The notes beneath the pieces are model-generated. The model saw nothing but the letters and a program-made list of their open reading frames with translations, did no database searches and was not told where the DNA came from. 64,000 bases of DNA from Paracoccus sp. C2R09 (GTDB lineage Bacteria; Pseudomonadota; Alphaproteobacteria; Rhodobacterales; Rhodobacteraceae): the NCBI RefSeq assembly GCF_018860625.1, contig NZ_JAHKQB010000024.1, forward strand, positions 62,001 to 126,000, read 5' to 3'. This document shows positions 19,454-28,038 of the stretch, piece by piece (the first letter of the stretch is position 1; each line of letters starts with the position of its first letter). The position numbers were made by a program, and so were the translations under genes.

Positions 19454-20644
19454 ATGCCCCAACTTGCCGCCTTCGCGATCCTGACGCTGATCCTCTTCAT
19501 CGGCGATATCGCCGCCACCCGGACGCGGTCGCGCCTGCCGTCGATCTTCGTGGCGGCGGTGCTGTTCCTGGTCGGCTACTGGACGTTCTTTCCCGAGGAT
19601 ATCGTGCAGGTGGCGGGCTTCGGCACGCCGATCGTCTATCTGTCGATGTATCTGCTGATCACCAACATGGGCACGCTTCTGTCCTTTGCCGAGCTTCGCC
19701 GCCAGTGGCGGACCGTCGCGATCGCGCTGGCGGGCATCGCGGGGATCGCGGCGATGCTGTTCACCGTGGGCCGGCTGTTTCTGGATTACGAGACCCTCGT
19801 GGTGGTCGTCCCACCCCTGACCGGGGGCGTCGTCTCGTCGCTGATCATGTCCGAGGCCGCCGCGAATGCGGGTTTCGAAAGCCTCGCGGTGCTGGCGATC
19901 CTGATCTACGTGATGCAGGGCTTCGTCGGATATCCGTTGACATCGTGGATGCTGCAGCGTGAAGGCCGTCGCGTCCTGGCCCTGCACCGGCAGGGCCGCT
20001 GGACCGGCGCGGCGCAATCCGCCCCGGCGCCCAAGGCAGGGCCTGCCTCGATGCCGTCGATGTTCCGCAGGCTGCCCGTCGAATACAACACGGTCTATTT
20101 CCAGCTTTTCCGCCTGGGCTTCGTGGCCTTCCTCGCCTGGGGCGCATCGCAGCTGATCGCGCCCTATTTCGACGTCAGCCCCTTCGTTCTGTGCCTTGTG
20201 GCAGGGGTGATCGCATCCTCGGCAGGGTTCCTAGAACGCCAGCCCCTGCAGCTTGCCAATTCCTTCGGCTTCGTGATCATGGTGCTGATGCTTTTCATCC
20301 TGGGCGGCCTGAACCGTGCCACGCCCGAGATGCTGCTGGACCTTGCCGCGCCCATGTTCGGTGCGATCGTCCTAGGCATCGCGGGGATGTATGTCCTCTC
20401 GTTCGTCGCGGGCAAGCTGTTGGGCAGCACCCCCGAAATGGCCTTTGCATGCTCGTTGACCGCGCTTTACGGTTTCCCGGCGGATTACGTGATCACCAAC
20501 GAGGTGGTGAACGCGTTGTCGGATCAAGAGGATGAGCGCGCCGTCCTGTCGGCGCATATGCTGCCACCCATGCTGGTCGCGGGCTTCGTGACCGTCACCA
20601 TCGTCTCGGTCCTTCTGGCCGGCATCTTCGCGGGGCTTCTGTGA
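19454..20644 (+). CDS. Multispan inner-membrane transporter, family not certain (GltS/ion-transporter-like)
   Basis: 396 residues with ten to eleven hydrophobic helices. Two halves look related: an early PPLTGGVVSSLIMSEAAANAG segment and a late FACSLTALYGFPADYVITNE segment, both Gly/Ser/Pro-rich breaks in a membrane region, the kind of paired hairpin seen in GltS and other carriers of the ion-transporter superfamily. The ATG at 19454 has AGGA six bases upstream; longer in-frame starts would run over the operator. Its stop overlaps the start of a carbamoyl-amino-acid hydrolase, so a substrate such as an N-carbamoyl amino acid, hydantoin or ureide is plausible. The substrate is inference only. 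Confidence 0.6.
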   Translation: MPQLAAFAILTLILFIGDIAATRTRSRLPSIFVAAVLFLVGYWTFFPEDIVQVAGFGTPIVYLSMYLLITNMGTLLSFAELRRQWRTVAIALAGIAGIAAMLFTVGRLFLDYETLVVVVPPLTGGVVSSLIMSEAAANAGFESLAVLAILIYVMQGFVGYPLTSWMLQREGRRVLALHRQGRWTGAAQSAPAPKAGPASMPSMFRRLPVEYNTVYFQLFRLGFVAFLAWGASQLIAPYFDVSPFVLCLVAGVIASSAGFLERQPLQLANSFGFVIMVLMLFILGGLNRATPEMLLDLAAPMFGAIVLGIAGMYVLSFVAGKLLGSTPEMAFACSLTALYGFPADYVITNEVVNALSDQEDERAVLSAHMLPPMLVAGFVTVTIVSVLLAGIFAGLL

Positions 20645-21879
20645 TGACCTTTCATGTGAACGAGAAACGCGTCCAGGCGATGATCGAGGACATCGCCGCC
20701 TTTACGGCCAGTCCCGGCAAGGGGACCACGCGGCTGACCTACAGCCCGCAGCACCGCGACGCGCTGGATTACCTGCAGGGCCGCATGCAGGAGGCGGGGC
20801 TTGCAACGCGCATCGACGCGGTCGGGAACCTGTTCGGGCGGCTCGAGGGCAGCGATCCGTCGCTGGCCCCCGTGCTGGTCGGGTCCCATATCGACAGCGT
20901 GCCGAACGGCGGGGCCTTCGACGGCCCCGCGGGCGTCGTCGCCGGGATCGAGACGGCCTTCTGCCTGCGCGATCAGGGTATCCGCCCGCGCCGTCCGGTC
21001 GAGTTCGTCGCGATGATAGAGGAGGAAGGCGGCCGTTTCGGCGGCGGTCTGCTGGGATCACGTATCCTGACGGGTCAGGTCGGGGCGAACACGCTTGGCG
21101 GCATGTCCGATGCAAGGGGCATCACGCTTGGGCAGGCGATGGAGGGGTTCGGCCTGAACCTGGCCGACGCGCCCGCGGCCGTGATCCCGAAGGGCGGCAT
21201 CCATGCCTTTCTGGAACTGCATATCGAACAGGGGCCGGTGCTTGAACGGACGGGCGATGCGGTGGGCATCGTCACCTCGATCGTGGCACTGTCGCAATTC
21301 GAGGTGCGCATCACCGGCTCGGCGGGCCATGCGGGCACAACCCCCATGCCCGGGCGGCGCGACGCGCTCGTCGCATCCGCCGGCGTCATCGCGGGCCTTC
21401 CCGAGCTCTGCCACGGGATCGACCCGCGGGCCGTCGTCACGGTAGGCCAGCTGGAAGTGCAACCGGGCGGGGCGAATGTCATTCCCGATGCGGCAACCTT
21501 CAGCATCGACATGCGCGCACCGGACGCGGCCACGGTGAAACGGATCAAGACCGCCATCCGCGCCCGTCTGAGCCTGCTGGGCGACGCGGGCTTTGGCGTG
21601 AATGTGGCCGAACTGCTGTCGGTGCCCGAAACCCCCATGTCGGACGAGATCCGCGAACGCCTGATCGCCGGCGCTGAAGGATGCGGGCTGGCCTGGCGCG
21701 ACATGCCGAGCGGTGCGGGCCATGACGCGATGGTCCTGTCGCGGATCGCACCTGTCGGGTTGATCTTCGTGCCCAGCCGGGGCGGGATCTCTCATACCCC
21801 TGAGGAATGGACGGATTACGACCAGCTGGCCCGCGGGATCGAAGTGGTCTTTCGCGCCACGAAATCGCTGGCCGAATGA
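20641..21879 (+). CDS. N-carbamoyl-L-amino-acid hydrolase / ureidoglycolate-type amidase (M20 family, hydantoinase/carbamoylase)
   Basis: 412 residues. The bimetal site of the family is complete: VGSHIDSV (His), GGAFDGPAG (bridging Asp), EEEGGRF (Glu), HIEQGPVLE (His) and GISHTPEEW (His). The lid domain has the GSAGHAGTTPM segment. The family removes carbamoyl groups from N-carbamoyl amino acids, beta-ureido acids or allantoate, releasing ammonia and CO2. Start is GTG at 20641 or ATG at 20644, both overlapping the transporter stop. Together with that transporter and the MarR regulator it makes a three-gene uptake and hydrolysis unit. Specificity within the family cannot be read from the sequence. 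Confidence 0.87.
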   Translation: MMTFHVNEKRVQAMIEDIAAFTASPGKGTTRLTYSPQHRDALDYLQGRMQEAGLATRIDAVGNLFGRLEGSDPSLAPVLVGSHIDSVPNGGAFDGPAGVVAGIETAFCLRDQGIRPRRPVEFVAMIEEEGGRFGGGLLGSRILTGQVGANTLGGMSDARGITLGQAMEGFGLNLADAPAAVIPKGGIHAFLELHIEQGPVLERTGDAVGIVTSIVALSQFEVRITGSAGHAGTTPMPGRRDALVASAGVIAGLPELCHGIDPRAVVTVGQLEVQPGGANVIPDAATFSIDMRAPDAATVKRIKTAIRARLSLLGDAGFGVNVAELLSVPETPMSDEIRERLIAGAEGCGLAWRDMPSGAGHDAMVLSRIAPVGLIFVPSRGGISHTPEEWTDYDQLARGIEVVFRATKSLAE

Positions 21880-21885
21880 TCATCG

Positions 21886-21911
21886 CCGCGCCCTGTTCCG
21901 ACCGGGCGCGG
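21886..21911. terminator. GC hairpin downstream of the carbamoyl hydrolase, no T-run
   Basis: CCGCGCCC at 21886-21893 pairs with GGGCGCGG at 21904-21911 across a 10-base loop. It starts seven bases after the stop codon. There is no T-run, so it may only protect the 3' end or help Rho-dependent termination. Confidence 0.4.
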
Positions 21912-21988
21912 ACCCGGACGTGAATGTGAACGGTCACGCAGGAATTGCGTGCTAGGATTTCCGCATTCACCCCGACGGAGATCCAACG

Positions 21989-22903
21989 ATGACCGAAGCA
22001 ACCACGGCACGCCGGCTGACGGCGGCGGATTTCGACCAGGAATTGCTCGACCTCTACGACTATTACGCGCATGGCAAGATCTCGAAACGAGAGTTTCTGG
22101 ACCGTGCCGGGAAATGGGCCGTGGGCGGGCTGACCGCCGCCGCGATCCTCGGCACACTTGCGCCGAATTACGCGCTGGCGCAGCAGGTGGCCGAGGACGA
22201 TCCCGATATCGCGGAGTCCGAGATCACCTATCCCAGCCCCGACGGGACCGGCGATGTCGGCGCATATCTTGTCCGGCCCGCGCAGTTCGACCCCGAGAAT
22301 CCGCCCGCGGCCGTCCTGGTGATCCACGAGAACCGCGGCCTCAACCCCTATATCCGCGATGTGGTCCGCAGGTTGGCCAAGGCCGGTTTCGTCGCGATGG
22401 GTCCGGACGGCCTGTCGTCCCTTGGCGGGTATCCCGGCAGCGACGACAAGGGTCGGGAAATGCAGGCGACCCTTGATCAGGCGGCGCTGCTGAACGATTT
22501 CTTCGCGGGGTTCGAATACCTGACGCAGCTGGAGGGCACGAACGGCAAGGTCGGCGCGACGGGCTTCTGCTATGGCGGCGGCGTGGTGAACAAGCTGGCC
22601 GTGGCCTATCCCGAGATGGCGGCGGGGGTGCCCTTCTATGGCGCGGCGCCCAGTGCCGAACAGGTCGCCGCGATCGAGGCCCCGCTGATGATCCAGCTGG
22701 CCGCGCTGGACCAGCGCATCAACGCGATGTGGCCCGACTTCCAGAAGGCGCTGGAACAGAACGACAAACGCTACGAGGCGCATATCTATCCCGGCGTGAA
22801 CCACGGTTTCCACAACGATACGACCCCGCGATACGACGAGGCCGCGGCCAGGCTGGCCGAGGAACGCATGGTCGCGTGGTTCCGCACCTACATGGCGGCC
22901 TGA
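21989..22903 (+). CDS. Dienelactone hydrolase family protein (YghX-like)
   Basis: 304 residues. An N-terminal helix and a Tat-like leader (SKREFLDRAGKWAVGG, with KR in place of the twin Arg, then hydrophobic and ALA cleavage site near residue 64) precede an alpha/beta-hydrolase. The nucleophile elbow is GFCYGGG with Cys in place of Ser, typical of dienelactone hydrolases; the acid is in AALDQRI and the histidine in VNHGFHN. A cytoplasmic N-terminal segment before the leader is usual for YghX-type proteins. It stands alone between convergent operons. The physiological substrate is unknown; lactone or ester hydrolysis is the family expectation. Confidence 0.82.
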   Translation: MTEATTARRLTAADFDQELLDLYDYYAHGKISKREFLDRAGKWAVGGLTAAAILGTLAPNYALAQQVAEDDPDIAESEITYPSPDGTGDVGAYLVRPAQFDPENPPAAVLVIHENRGLNPYIRDVVRRLAKAGFVAMGPDGLSSLGGYPGSDDKGREMQATLDQAALLNDFFAGFEYLTQLEGTNGKVGATGFCYGGGVVNKLAVAYPEMAAGVPFYGAAPSAEQVAAIEAPLMIQLAALDQRINAMWPDFQKALEQNDKRYEAHIYPGVNHGFHNDTTPRYDEAAARLAEERMVAWFRTYMAA

Positions 22904-22918
22904 CCGGGGGGCGCCCTA

Positions 22919-22944
22919 TCGCGCCCGCCCTCAGTCGGGCGCGA
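22919..22944. terminator. Convergent-gene hairpin between dienelactone hydrolase and the DppF-type gene
   Basis: TCGCGCCCG at 22919-22927 pairs perfectly with CGGGCGCGA at 22936-22944. It lies across the stop codon of the leftward ATPase gene and 16 bases after the rightward hydrolase. Without a T-run on either side its termination activity is doubtful. Confidence 0.4.
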
Positions 22945-23899
22945 TGCAGCGCACGCTGCGATCCGGTCCCATGCGTTCCAGCGGCGGGCGCGCGGCGGAA
23001 CATTCCGGCATGACCTTCGGGCAGCGCGTCGCGAAGGGGCAGCCCGGGGGCGGGTTCAGCGGGCTGGGCAGGTCCCCCTTCAGGATGATCCGGGCATCGC
23101 GATCCCTGCGCGAGATGTCGGCGCGTGGAATCGCACTGATCAGCGCGCGGGTATAGGGGTGGTGCGGATGGGCGAATACTTCGGTCGCGGGGCCCTCTTC
23201 GACGATGATGCCCAGATACATGACGCAGACGCGATCCGCGATGTGCCGCACCACGCTCAGATCATGCGAGATGAAAAGATAGCTGAGGCCAAGCTCGCGC
23301 TGCAGCCGCAGCAGCAGGTTCAGGATCTGGCTCTGGATCGACACGTCCAGCGCGCTGACGGGTTCGTCGCAGATCACCAGCCGGGGCGACAACGCAAGCG
23401 CACGGGCGATGACGACCCGCTGGCGCTGGCCCCCCGACAGCGCGGTCGGACGCCGGTCGCGCTGGTCGGGGTTCAGGCCGACCAGGTCCATGAGTTCATC
23501 CACCCGGCGGCGCACCCGGTCGCGCGCCCAGCCATTGATGACCAGCGGTTCGGCGATGCTGCGCGCGATCGACATGCGCGGGTTCAGCGCCGACACGGGG
23601 TCCTGGAACACCACCTGCATCTTCTGCCACAGCGCGCGACGTTCCGCGCCGGACAACAGGCCCAGATCCTGCCCCTCGAACAGGATGCGCCCTTCGGTCA
23701 CCGGCGCAAGCCCAAGCGCGGCATTCCCCGTCGTGGACTTGCCGCATCCCGATTCACCCACGACGGCCACCGTCTCGCCCTCGTGGATCCGCAGGCTGAC
23801 GCCGTCCACCGCGCGGGTGACGGCTGCCGGGCTTCCCCATCTGCCGCCCCTGCCCGGCCAGTGCACCTTGAGATCCTGAAGTTCCAGCAATGGGGTCAT
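22931..23899 (-). CDS. Peptide-type ABC transporter ATPase, DppF/OppF type
   Basis: 322 residues. Walker A is GESGCGKS, the Q-loop region VVFQDPVSALNPRMS, the signature LSGGQRQRV and Walker B LVICDEPVSALD with the switch His in FISHDL. The C-terminal oligopeptide segment keeps HPYTRALISAIP and GCPFATRCPKVMPEC, the Cys-rich tail of OppF. The ATG at 23899 overlaps, by ATGA, the stop that the preceding ATPase gene would have without its frameshift, which shows the ancestral operon layout. Confidence 0.9.
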   Translation of the reverse strand: MTPLLELQDLKVHWPGRGGRWGSPAAVTRAVDGVSLRIHEGETVAVVGESGCGKSTTGNAALGLAPVTEGRILFEGQDLGLLSGAERRALWQKMQVVFQDPVSALNPRMSIARSIAEPLVINGWARDRVRRRVDELMDLVGLNPDQRDRRPTALSGGQRQRVVIARALALSPRLVICDEPVSALDVSIQSQILNLLLRLQRELGLSYLFISHDLSVVRHIADRVCVMYLGIIVEEGPATEVFAHPHHPYTRALISAIPRADISRRDRDARIILKGDLPSPLNPPPGCPFATRCPKVMPECSAARPPLERMGPDRSVRCIAPD

Positions 23900-23900
23900 G

Positions 23901-24851
23901 TCATGCCCTCGGACAGGGGGTGAAAGCAGGCCACGCGATGCGGCCCATGGGACAGGGCGGGCGTGGCATCGCACTGTGCCGTGGCCCGGTCGCAGCGGGT
24001 CTTGAAGCGGCAACCCTCGGGCCAGTTCCGGGGGCTGGGAACATTGCCCGGAATGGCGAACAGCTCCTGCTTGGGCGGGTGGTCCAGGCGCGGGATCGTG
24101 CGCAGCAGCATCGCGGTATAGAGTGGCTGGGCTGGCCGAAGATCGCTTCGACACGGCCCTGTTCGACCACGCGGCCGCCATACATGACGCAGACGCGGTC
24201 GGCCATTTCGGCCACGATGCCCATGTCATGCGTGATCATCAGGACGGCGGTGCCCTCTTCCCGGGCCAGATCGCGGATCAGGTCCAGGATCTGGGCCTGG
24301 ATCGTCACATCCAGCGCGGTCGTCGGTTCATCCGCGATCAGCAACCGCGGCCGAGAGATCAGCGCCGCGGCGATCATCACCCGCTGACACATGCCGCCCG
24401 ACAGTTCGGCAGGCAGCTGATGCGCCCGGCGTTCGGGATCCGGGATGCCCACGCGGCCCAGCATCCGCACGGCCTCCTTCGCGGCCTCGGACGGCGTCGC
24501 GCGGCCATGGACGATCAGGCTCTCGGCGACCTGATCGCCGATGGGCATCAATGGGTTCAGCGACGACACGGGCTCCTGGAAGATCATCGCAAGGCCGTTC
24601 CCGCGCAGCGCCGCCATGTCCCGACCGCCCGTGACATGAACCGGCGCACCGTCGAAGCGGATGCTGCCGCCGGTGACGCGAAGCGCCTCGGGCAGAAGCC
24701 CCATGACCGACAGCGCGGTCAGCGACTTTCCCGACCCGCTTTCGCCCACCAGGGCCACCACCTCGCCGGGCCGGACGTCCAGCGTGACGCCATCGACCAG
24801 CTGCAGCGATCCGGCGGCGACCGCAAGATCCGTGACCTCCAGCAGGCTCAT
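23901..24851 (-). CDS. Peptide-type ABC transporter ATPase, DppD/OppD type, frameshifted near the C-terminus
   Basis: The nucleotide-binding domain is complete: [29 protein letters not shown] and ITHDMG. After about residue 243 the expected family sequence HPYTAMLLRTIPRL is broken: the frame reads HSIPRCCCARSRAW and runs on without meaning to a stop at 23901. The other frame, from about 24122 down to a TGA at 23896, encodes the correct tail, including RLDHPPKQELFAIPG and the Cys-rich GCRFKTRCDRATAQC. That stop overlaps the next ATG in the usual ATGA. So one base appears lost at about 24120-24125. The signature also has Cys where Arg is usual (LSGGM-C-QRV). Either true decay or a sequence error; the NBD alone might still work. 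Confidence 0.8.
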   Translation of the reverse strand: MSLLEVTDLAVAAGSLQLVDGVTLDVRPGEVVALVGESGSGKSLTALSVMGLLPEALRVTGGSIRFDGAPVHVTGGRDMAALRGNGLAMIFQEPVSSLNPLMPIGDQVAESLIVHGRATPSEAAKEAVRMLGRVGIPDPERRAHQLPAELSGGMCQRVMIAAALISRPRLLIADEPTTALDVTIQAQILDLIRDLAREEGTAVLMITHDMGIVAEMADRVCVMYGGRVVEQGRVEAIFGQPSHSIPRCCCARSRAWTTRPSRSCSPFRAMFPAPGTGPRVAASRPAATGPRHSAMPRPPCPMGRIAWPAFTPCPRA

Positions 24852-26416
24852 GTCGCGGCCACCGCGGCGGCCCAGGGGCTGACCGGATGCGCGGCACCTG
24901 CCGCCGTGCCGTCCGCGCGACCCGCCTGAACCAGGGACGGGATCGCGAACTGCACCGGATAGACGGTATCGTCCGTCAGCTGCACAGGGTGATGTTCGCT
25001 GATCGCGGTGGCCACATCCGCCGCCGCACGGCGATCCACCAGGATCGTGGCCGTGCTGGCATCCATGCGCGGGCGGGCGACCGCCATTTCCGGGCTGTCG
25101 CCCCGGTCGATCAGGTGGGACAGGATCTGAAGCACCGCCGGAAAGATCTGCCGCCCCCCTGCCGCACCAAGCGCGATCTCGGGGCGGCCGTCGCGTAGGG
25201 CGATGACCGGCGACATGTTGGCCAGCGGCTTGACCCCCGGCGCGATCGAGTTCGGCTGCCCGGGGCGCGGATCGAACCACATCATGCCGTTGTTCATCAC
25301 GATATCGGTCTGCGGCAGCACGACCTTGGACCCGAAGCGCGACAGCAGCGTATTGGTCAGCGACACCATGTTCCCGGCCGCATCGACGACCGACAGATGG
25401 CTGGTGCAATCCTCGGTGGCGGCCGCGTGGCCCATCGTCGTCAGCCGGTGTTCATAGGCCCTGCGGCAGGCCACCGCATGGGCGGCCGATTGCCGGGCAT
25501 CGGACATGGCGGCCATGTCGCGATCCTGCAATTCGGCCAGCGCATGCAGAAGGCTGGGCCCGCCCGACAGGCCCGGGATGACGCAGACCTGCCTGTCGCG
25601 ATAGGTCTGGACCTGCGGCTTCTTCCATTCGACGCGGTAATCGCGCAGGTCGGATGCCGTCAGCACCGACCCGATCTGCGACAGATCTTCCAGGATCAGC
25701 GCGGCGGTCTCGCCCTCGTAGAAGTCGCGCGGGCCGCGTTCGGCCAACCGGCGCAGGACCGCCGCCTTGTTCGGCATCGGCAGCAGCTTGGCCGATGCCG
25801 TGTCCGGGTGCGGCTGGCGGATCTCGGGGTTGAGGAACAGCATCGTCGCCGCGCTGTTGCCCAGAAGGTTCGGGCGGTCGATGGCGAAGGCCAGATCCGC
25901 GAACCAGTCGACCACCATCCCGCGTTCCGCGATCTGGACGGCCGGTGCCACGACATCCGCCCAGGACATGGTCCCGAACCGTTCCAGCCCGGCGGCCAGT
26001 CCCGCCACCGCGCCCGGCGTGCAGATCGAGGTCCCGCCAGAAATGTTGCGATTGTCGCGCACGGCGGGCCAGTCGAACCAGTCGCCATCCGATCCGCCGG
26101 CCAGGGGATAATCGGCAGGATCGGTGGCCAGCGGCGATCTCAGGTTGAAGTCCAGGGCATCCACCGTTCCGTCCGCCGCGCCATGCAGCAGGAAGCCGCC
26201 GCCGCCGATCCCCGACAGCCACGGTTCGACCACCGACAGGACGAGGGCCGCGGCAACCGCGGCGTCCATGGCATTGCCGCCCTGCGACAGGATGCGGGCG
26301 CCGGTCTCGGCTGCCTCGCGGTGCTGGGCCGCGACGATGCCGCGCGTGCCGGTCGCCTGCGGCTTGCTCAGCGACCAGGCCTGCGCGACGCCACGGGTGG
26401 CTGCTGTATCAATCAT
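24848..26416 (-). CDS. Gamma-glutamyltransferase family protein (Ntn hydrolase)
   Basis: 522 residues, a full-length GGT proenzyme. The self-processing and nucleophile Thr is in EDCTSHLSVVDAAGN; the large subunit has the family start GIVAAQHREAAETGARIL and GGNAMDAAVAAAL, and the small subunit holds SIAPGVKPLANMSPVI and GAAGGRQIFPAVLQIL. No signal peptide, so unlike GgtA of E. coli it should act in the cytoplasm. Within a peptide-type importer operon it may cleave an imported gamma-glutamyl or acylated amino compound; several cytoplasmic relatives are acylases or hydrolases of small amides. Its start lies 8 bases inside the upstream gene. Confidence 0.85.
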   Translation of the reverse strand: MIDTAATRGVAQAWSLSKPQATGTRGIVAAQHREAAETGARILSQGGNAMDAAVAAALVLSVVEPWLSGIGGGGFLLHGAADGTVDALDFNLRSPLATDPADYPLAGGSDGDWFDWPAVRDNRNISGGTSICTPGAVAGLAAGLERFGTMSWADVVAPAVQIAERGMVVDWFADLAFAIDRPNLLGNSAATMLFLNPEIRQPHPDTASAKLLPMPNKAAVLRRLAERGPRDFYEGETAALILEDLSQIGSVLTASDLRDYRVEWKKPQVQTYRDRQVCVIPGLSGGPSLLHALAELQDRDMAAMSDARQSAAHAVACRRAYEHRLTTMGHAAATEDCTSHLSVVDAAGNMVSLTNTLLSRFGSKVVLPQTDIVMNNGMMWFDPRPGQPNSIAPGVKPLANMSPVIALRDGRPEIALGAAGGRQIFPAVLQILSHLIDRGDSPEMAVARPRMDASTATILVDRRAAADVATAISEHHPVQLTDDTVYPVQFAIPSLVQAGRADGTAAGAAHPVSPWAAAVAAT

Positions 26417-27281
26417 CGGATGATCCCTTGGAACTGTGAACGGGAAGCTGCGTCAGCGCGTGGCGGGGCCGTTCGGTCAGGCCGCGATGGTGGCGGGCCA
26501 GATCCCCGCAGGTGGCGACCCAGATGTCGGGGCTGTCCACGATCTCTCGCCACAGATCCTCGAGCATGTCGATCCGCGCAGGCCGTCCGCAGATCCAGTC
26601 GTGGACGGTCATCATGAACAGCGTGCCGTGGCGACGGGCCGAAGACAGCTCTGAGGACCAGCCTTCGCCGATTTCCAGATGCGAGCGCGGCGCGCGGTCG
26701 CCCGCGCCCAGGAACTTGAAGAAGATCGCGTCGTCGATATCCCACCGGACCGGCAATTCGGTCACGCCTTCGATGTCGTAGGGAACGTCGTCCCCCATCA
26801 GCGAGGAATCCCACAAATCCAGCCGCCGCAATTCGCGCAGCATGTGCGGCGTCATTTCCCATGCAGGGGACCGAAACCCGGTGGGACGCTGGCCGGTCTG
26901 GGCCACGAAGACCTCGACCGAGGCCTCCAGCGCGTCGGTGAACTGCTGGTCCGAGATGTCGCCCACCTGTTCGTGCCAATCGCCATGCAGCGCGACCTCG
27001 TGGCCGCGTTCGACCAGGCCCGGCAGCAGGCCGGGATTCTCGCGCGCGACGACCGCAGGAACGAAGAAGCTGCCGCGAACATCCAGCCGCGCCAGCATGT
27101 CGGTCATCCGCGACAGGCCGCGCCGCATCCCCGCCATGCGATGTTCCGGCACGGCGATCGTATCGGGGCGCGCGTCCCGCGTGGCCCACAGATAGGGCGA
27201 GAGCGCATCGACATCGACGCTGAAGCACGCGGCGGCGCGCCTGCCATCGGGCCAGGGATAGGGGGCGGGCGACCAGATCAT
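26409..27281 (-). CDS. Polysaccharide-deacetylase-fold hydrolase (PuuE/PgdA-like)
   Basis: 290 residues from the ATG at 27281, which overlaps the SDR stop. The NodB fold is seen in FSVDVDALSPYL (metal/catalytic Asp), GHEVALHGDWHEQV (two His metal ligands), GFRSPAWEMTP and MMTVHDWICG. This HpPgdA/PuuE subgroup includes enzymes that act on cyclic amides (allantoinase PuuE, cyclic imide hydrolase) rather than on sugars. No signal peptide is present, which also speaks against a wall polysaccharide. In an operon with a transporter, SDR and gamma-glutamyltransferase, ring opening of an imported cyclic amide is a reasonable but unproven role. Confidence 0.8.
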   Translation of the reverse strand: MIWSPAPYPWPDGRRAAACFSVDVDALSPYLWATRDARPDTIAVPEHRMAGMRRGLSRMTDMLARLDVRGSFFVPAVVARENPGLLPGLVERGHEVALHGDWHEQVGDISDQQFTDALEASVEVFVAQTGQRPTGFRSPAWEMTPHMLRELRRLDLWDSSLMGDDVPYDIEGVTELPVRWDIDDAIFFKFLGAGDRAPRSHLEIGEGWSSELSSARRHGTLFMMTVHDWICGRPARIDMLEDLWREIVDSPDIWVATCGDLARHHRGLTERPRHALTQLPVHSSKGSSDD

Positions 27282-28036
27282 AGCGGCGACTTCTTGTCCT
27301 GATAGACATCGAGGCTGCCCGCCGAATTGCCGCCATCGACCGACAGGGTCGCGCCGGTCACGTTGCGCGCCGCGTCGGACGCCAGATACAGCGCCGCGTT
27401 GCCCACATCCTCGGCCGTGGTCTCGTGGCCCAGGGGGATGTTCGCCATCACGCGTTCGACATGTTCCTTGGGCAGGCTGGACACGGCGCTGCCCGCGGCG
27501 AAGCCCGGTTCCAGCGCGTTCACGCGGATGCCGAACTCGGCCAGCTCCAGCGCGAAGCCCTTGGTCAGCCGGTCCAGCGCGGTCTTGGACATGCAATAGG
27601 TCACCATGGTGCGCCGCATCTTGCGCGCCGCCCCCGACGAGATGTTGATGACATTGCCCCTAACGCCCGCCTTGATCATCTGCAGCGCGAAGCCCCGCGT
27701 CAGCACGAAGGGCGCGCGCAGGTTCACGGACATGATCCGGTCCCAATCCGCAACCTCCATGTCCAGCATGAAGGCGGACGGATAGAGCGCGGCATTGTTG
27801 ATGACCGCGTCCGGCGCACCCCATTCGGCGGCGACGGCATCCAGCAGGTGATCCAGCCCGGCATCGTCGGTCAGATCGGCAGCCACGGCAAAGCCCGGCA
27901 TGCCCTCCACGTCCAGATCGGTCCGGCAGACGATCGCGCCGTTCGCCTCGAACTGGTCGGCCAGCGCGCGACCCATGATACCGCTTGCACCGGTGACGAC
28001 CACGCGCTTGCCCTCGAAGGCGGTTCCGAAATTCAT
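27278..28036 (-). CDS. Short-chain dehydrogenase/reductase (SDR)
   Basis: 252 residues, classical SDR. Cofactor motif TGASGIMG, NNAA, the catalytic serine in VINISSGAA and YCMSK (Y-x-x-x-K) are all present; the chain ends in the usual ATLSVDGGNSAG. The acidic DLD after the second strand favours NAD over NADP. It starts two bases after the permease stop, in the middle of the importer operon, so it probably oxidises or reduces the imported compound or its product. Confidence 0.88.
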   Translation of the reverse strand: MNFGTAFEGKRVVVTGASGIMGRALADQFEANGAIVCRTDLDVEGMPGFAVAADLTDDAGLDHLLDAVAAEWGAPDAVINNAALYPSAFMLDMEVADWDRIMSVNLRAPFVLTRGFALQMIKAGVRGNVINISSGAARKMRRTMVTYCMSKTALDRLTKGFALELAEFGIRVNALEPGFAAGSAVSSLPKEHVERVMANIPLGHETTAEDVGNAALYLASDAARNVTGATLSVDGGNSAGSLDVYQDKKSPL

Positions 28037-28038
28037 TC

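Noticed and set aside
24110-24130. Programmed ribosomal frameshift in the DppD-type gene
   Set aside because: No slippery run or downstream pseudoknot is visible at the switch point; single-base loss or sequence error explains it better.
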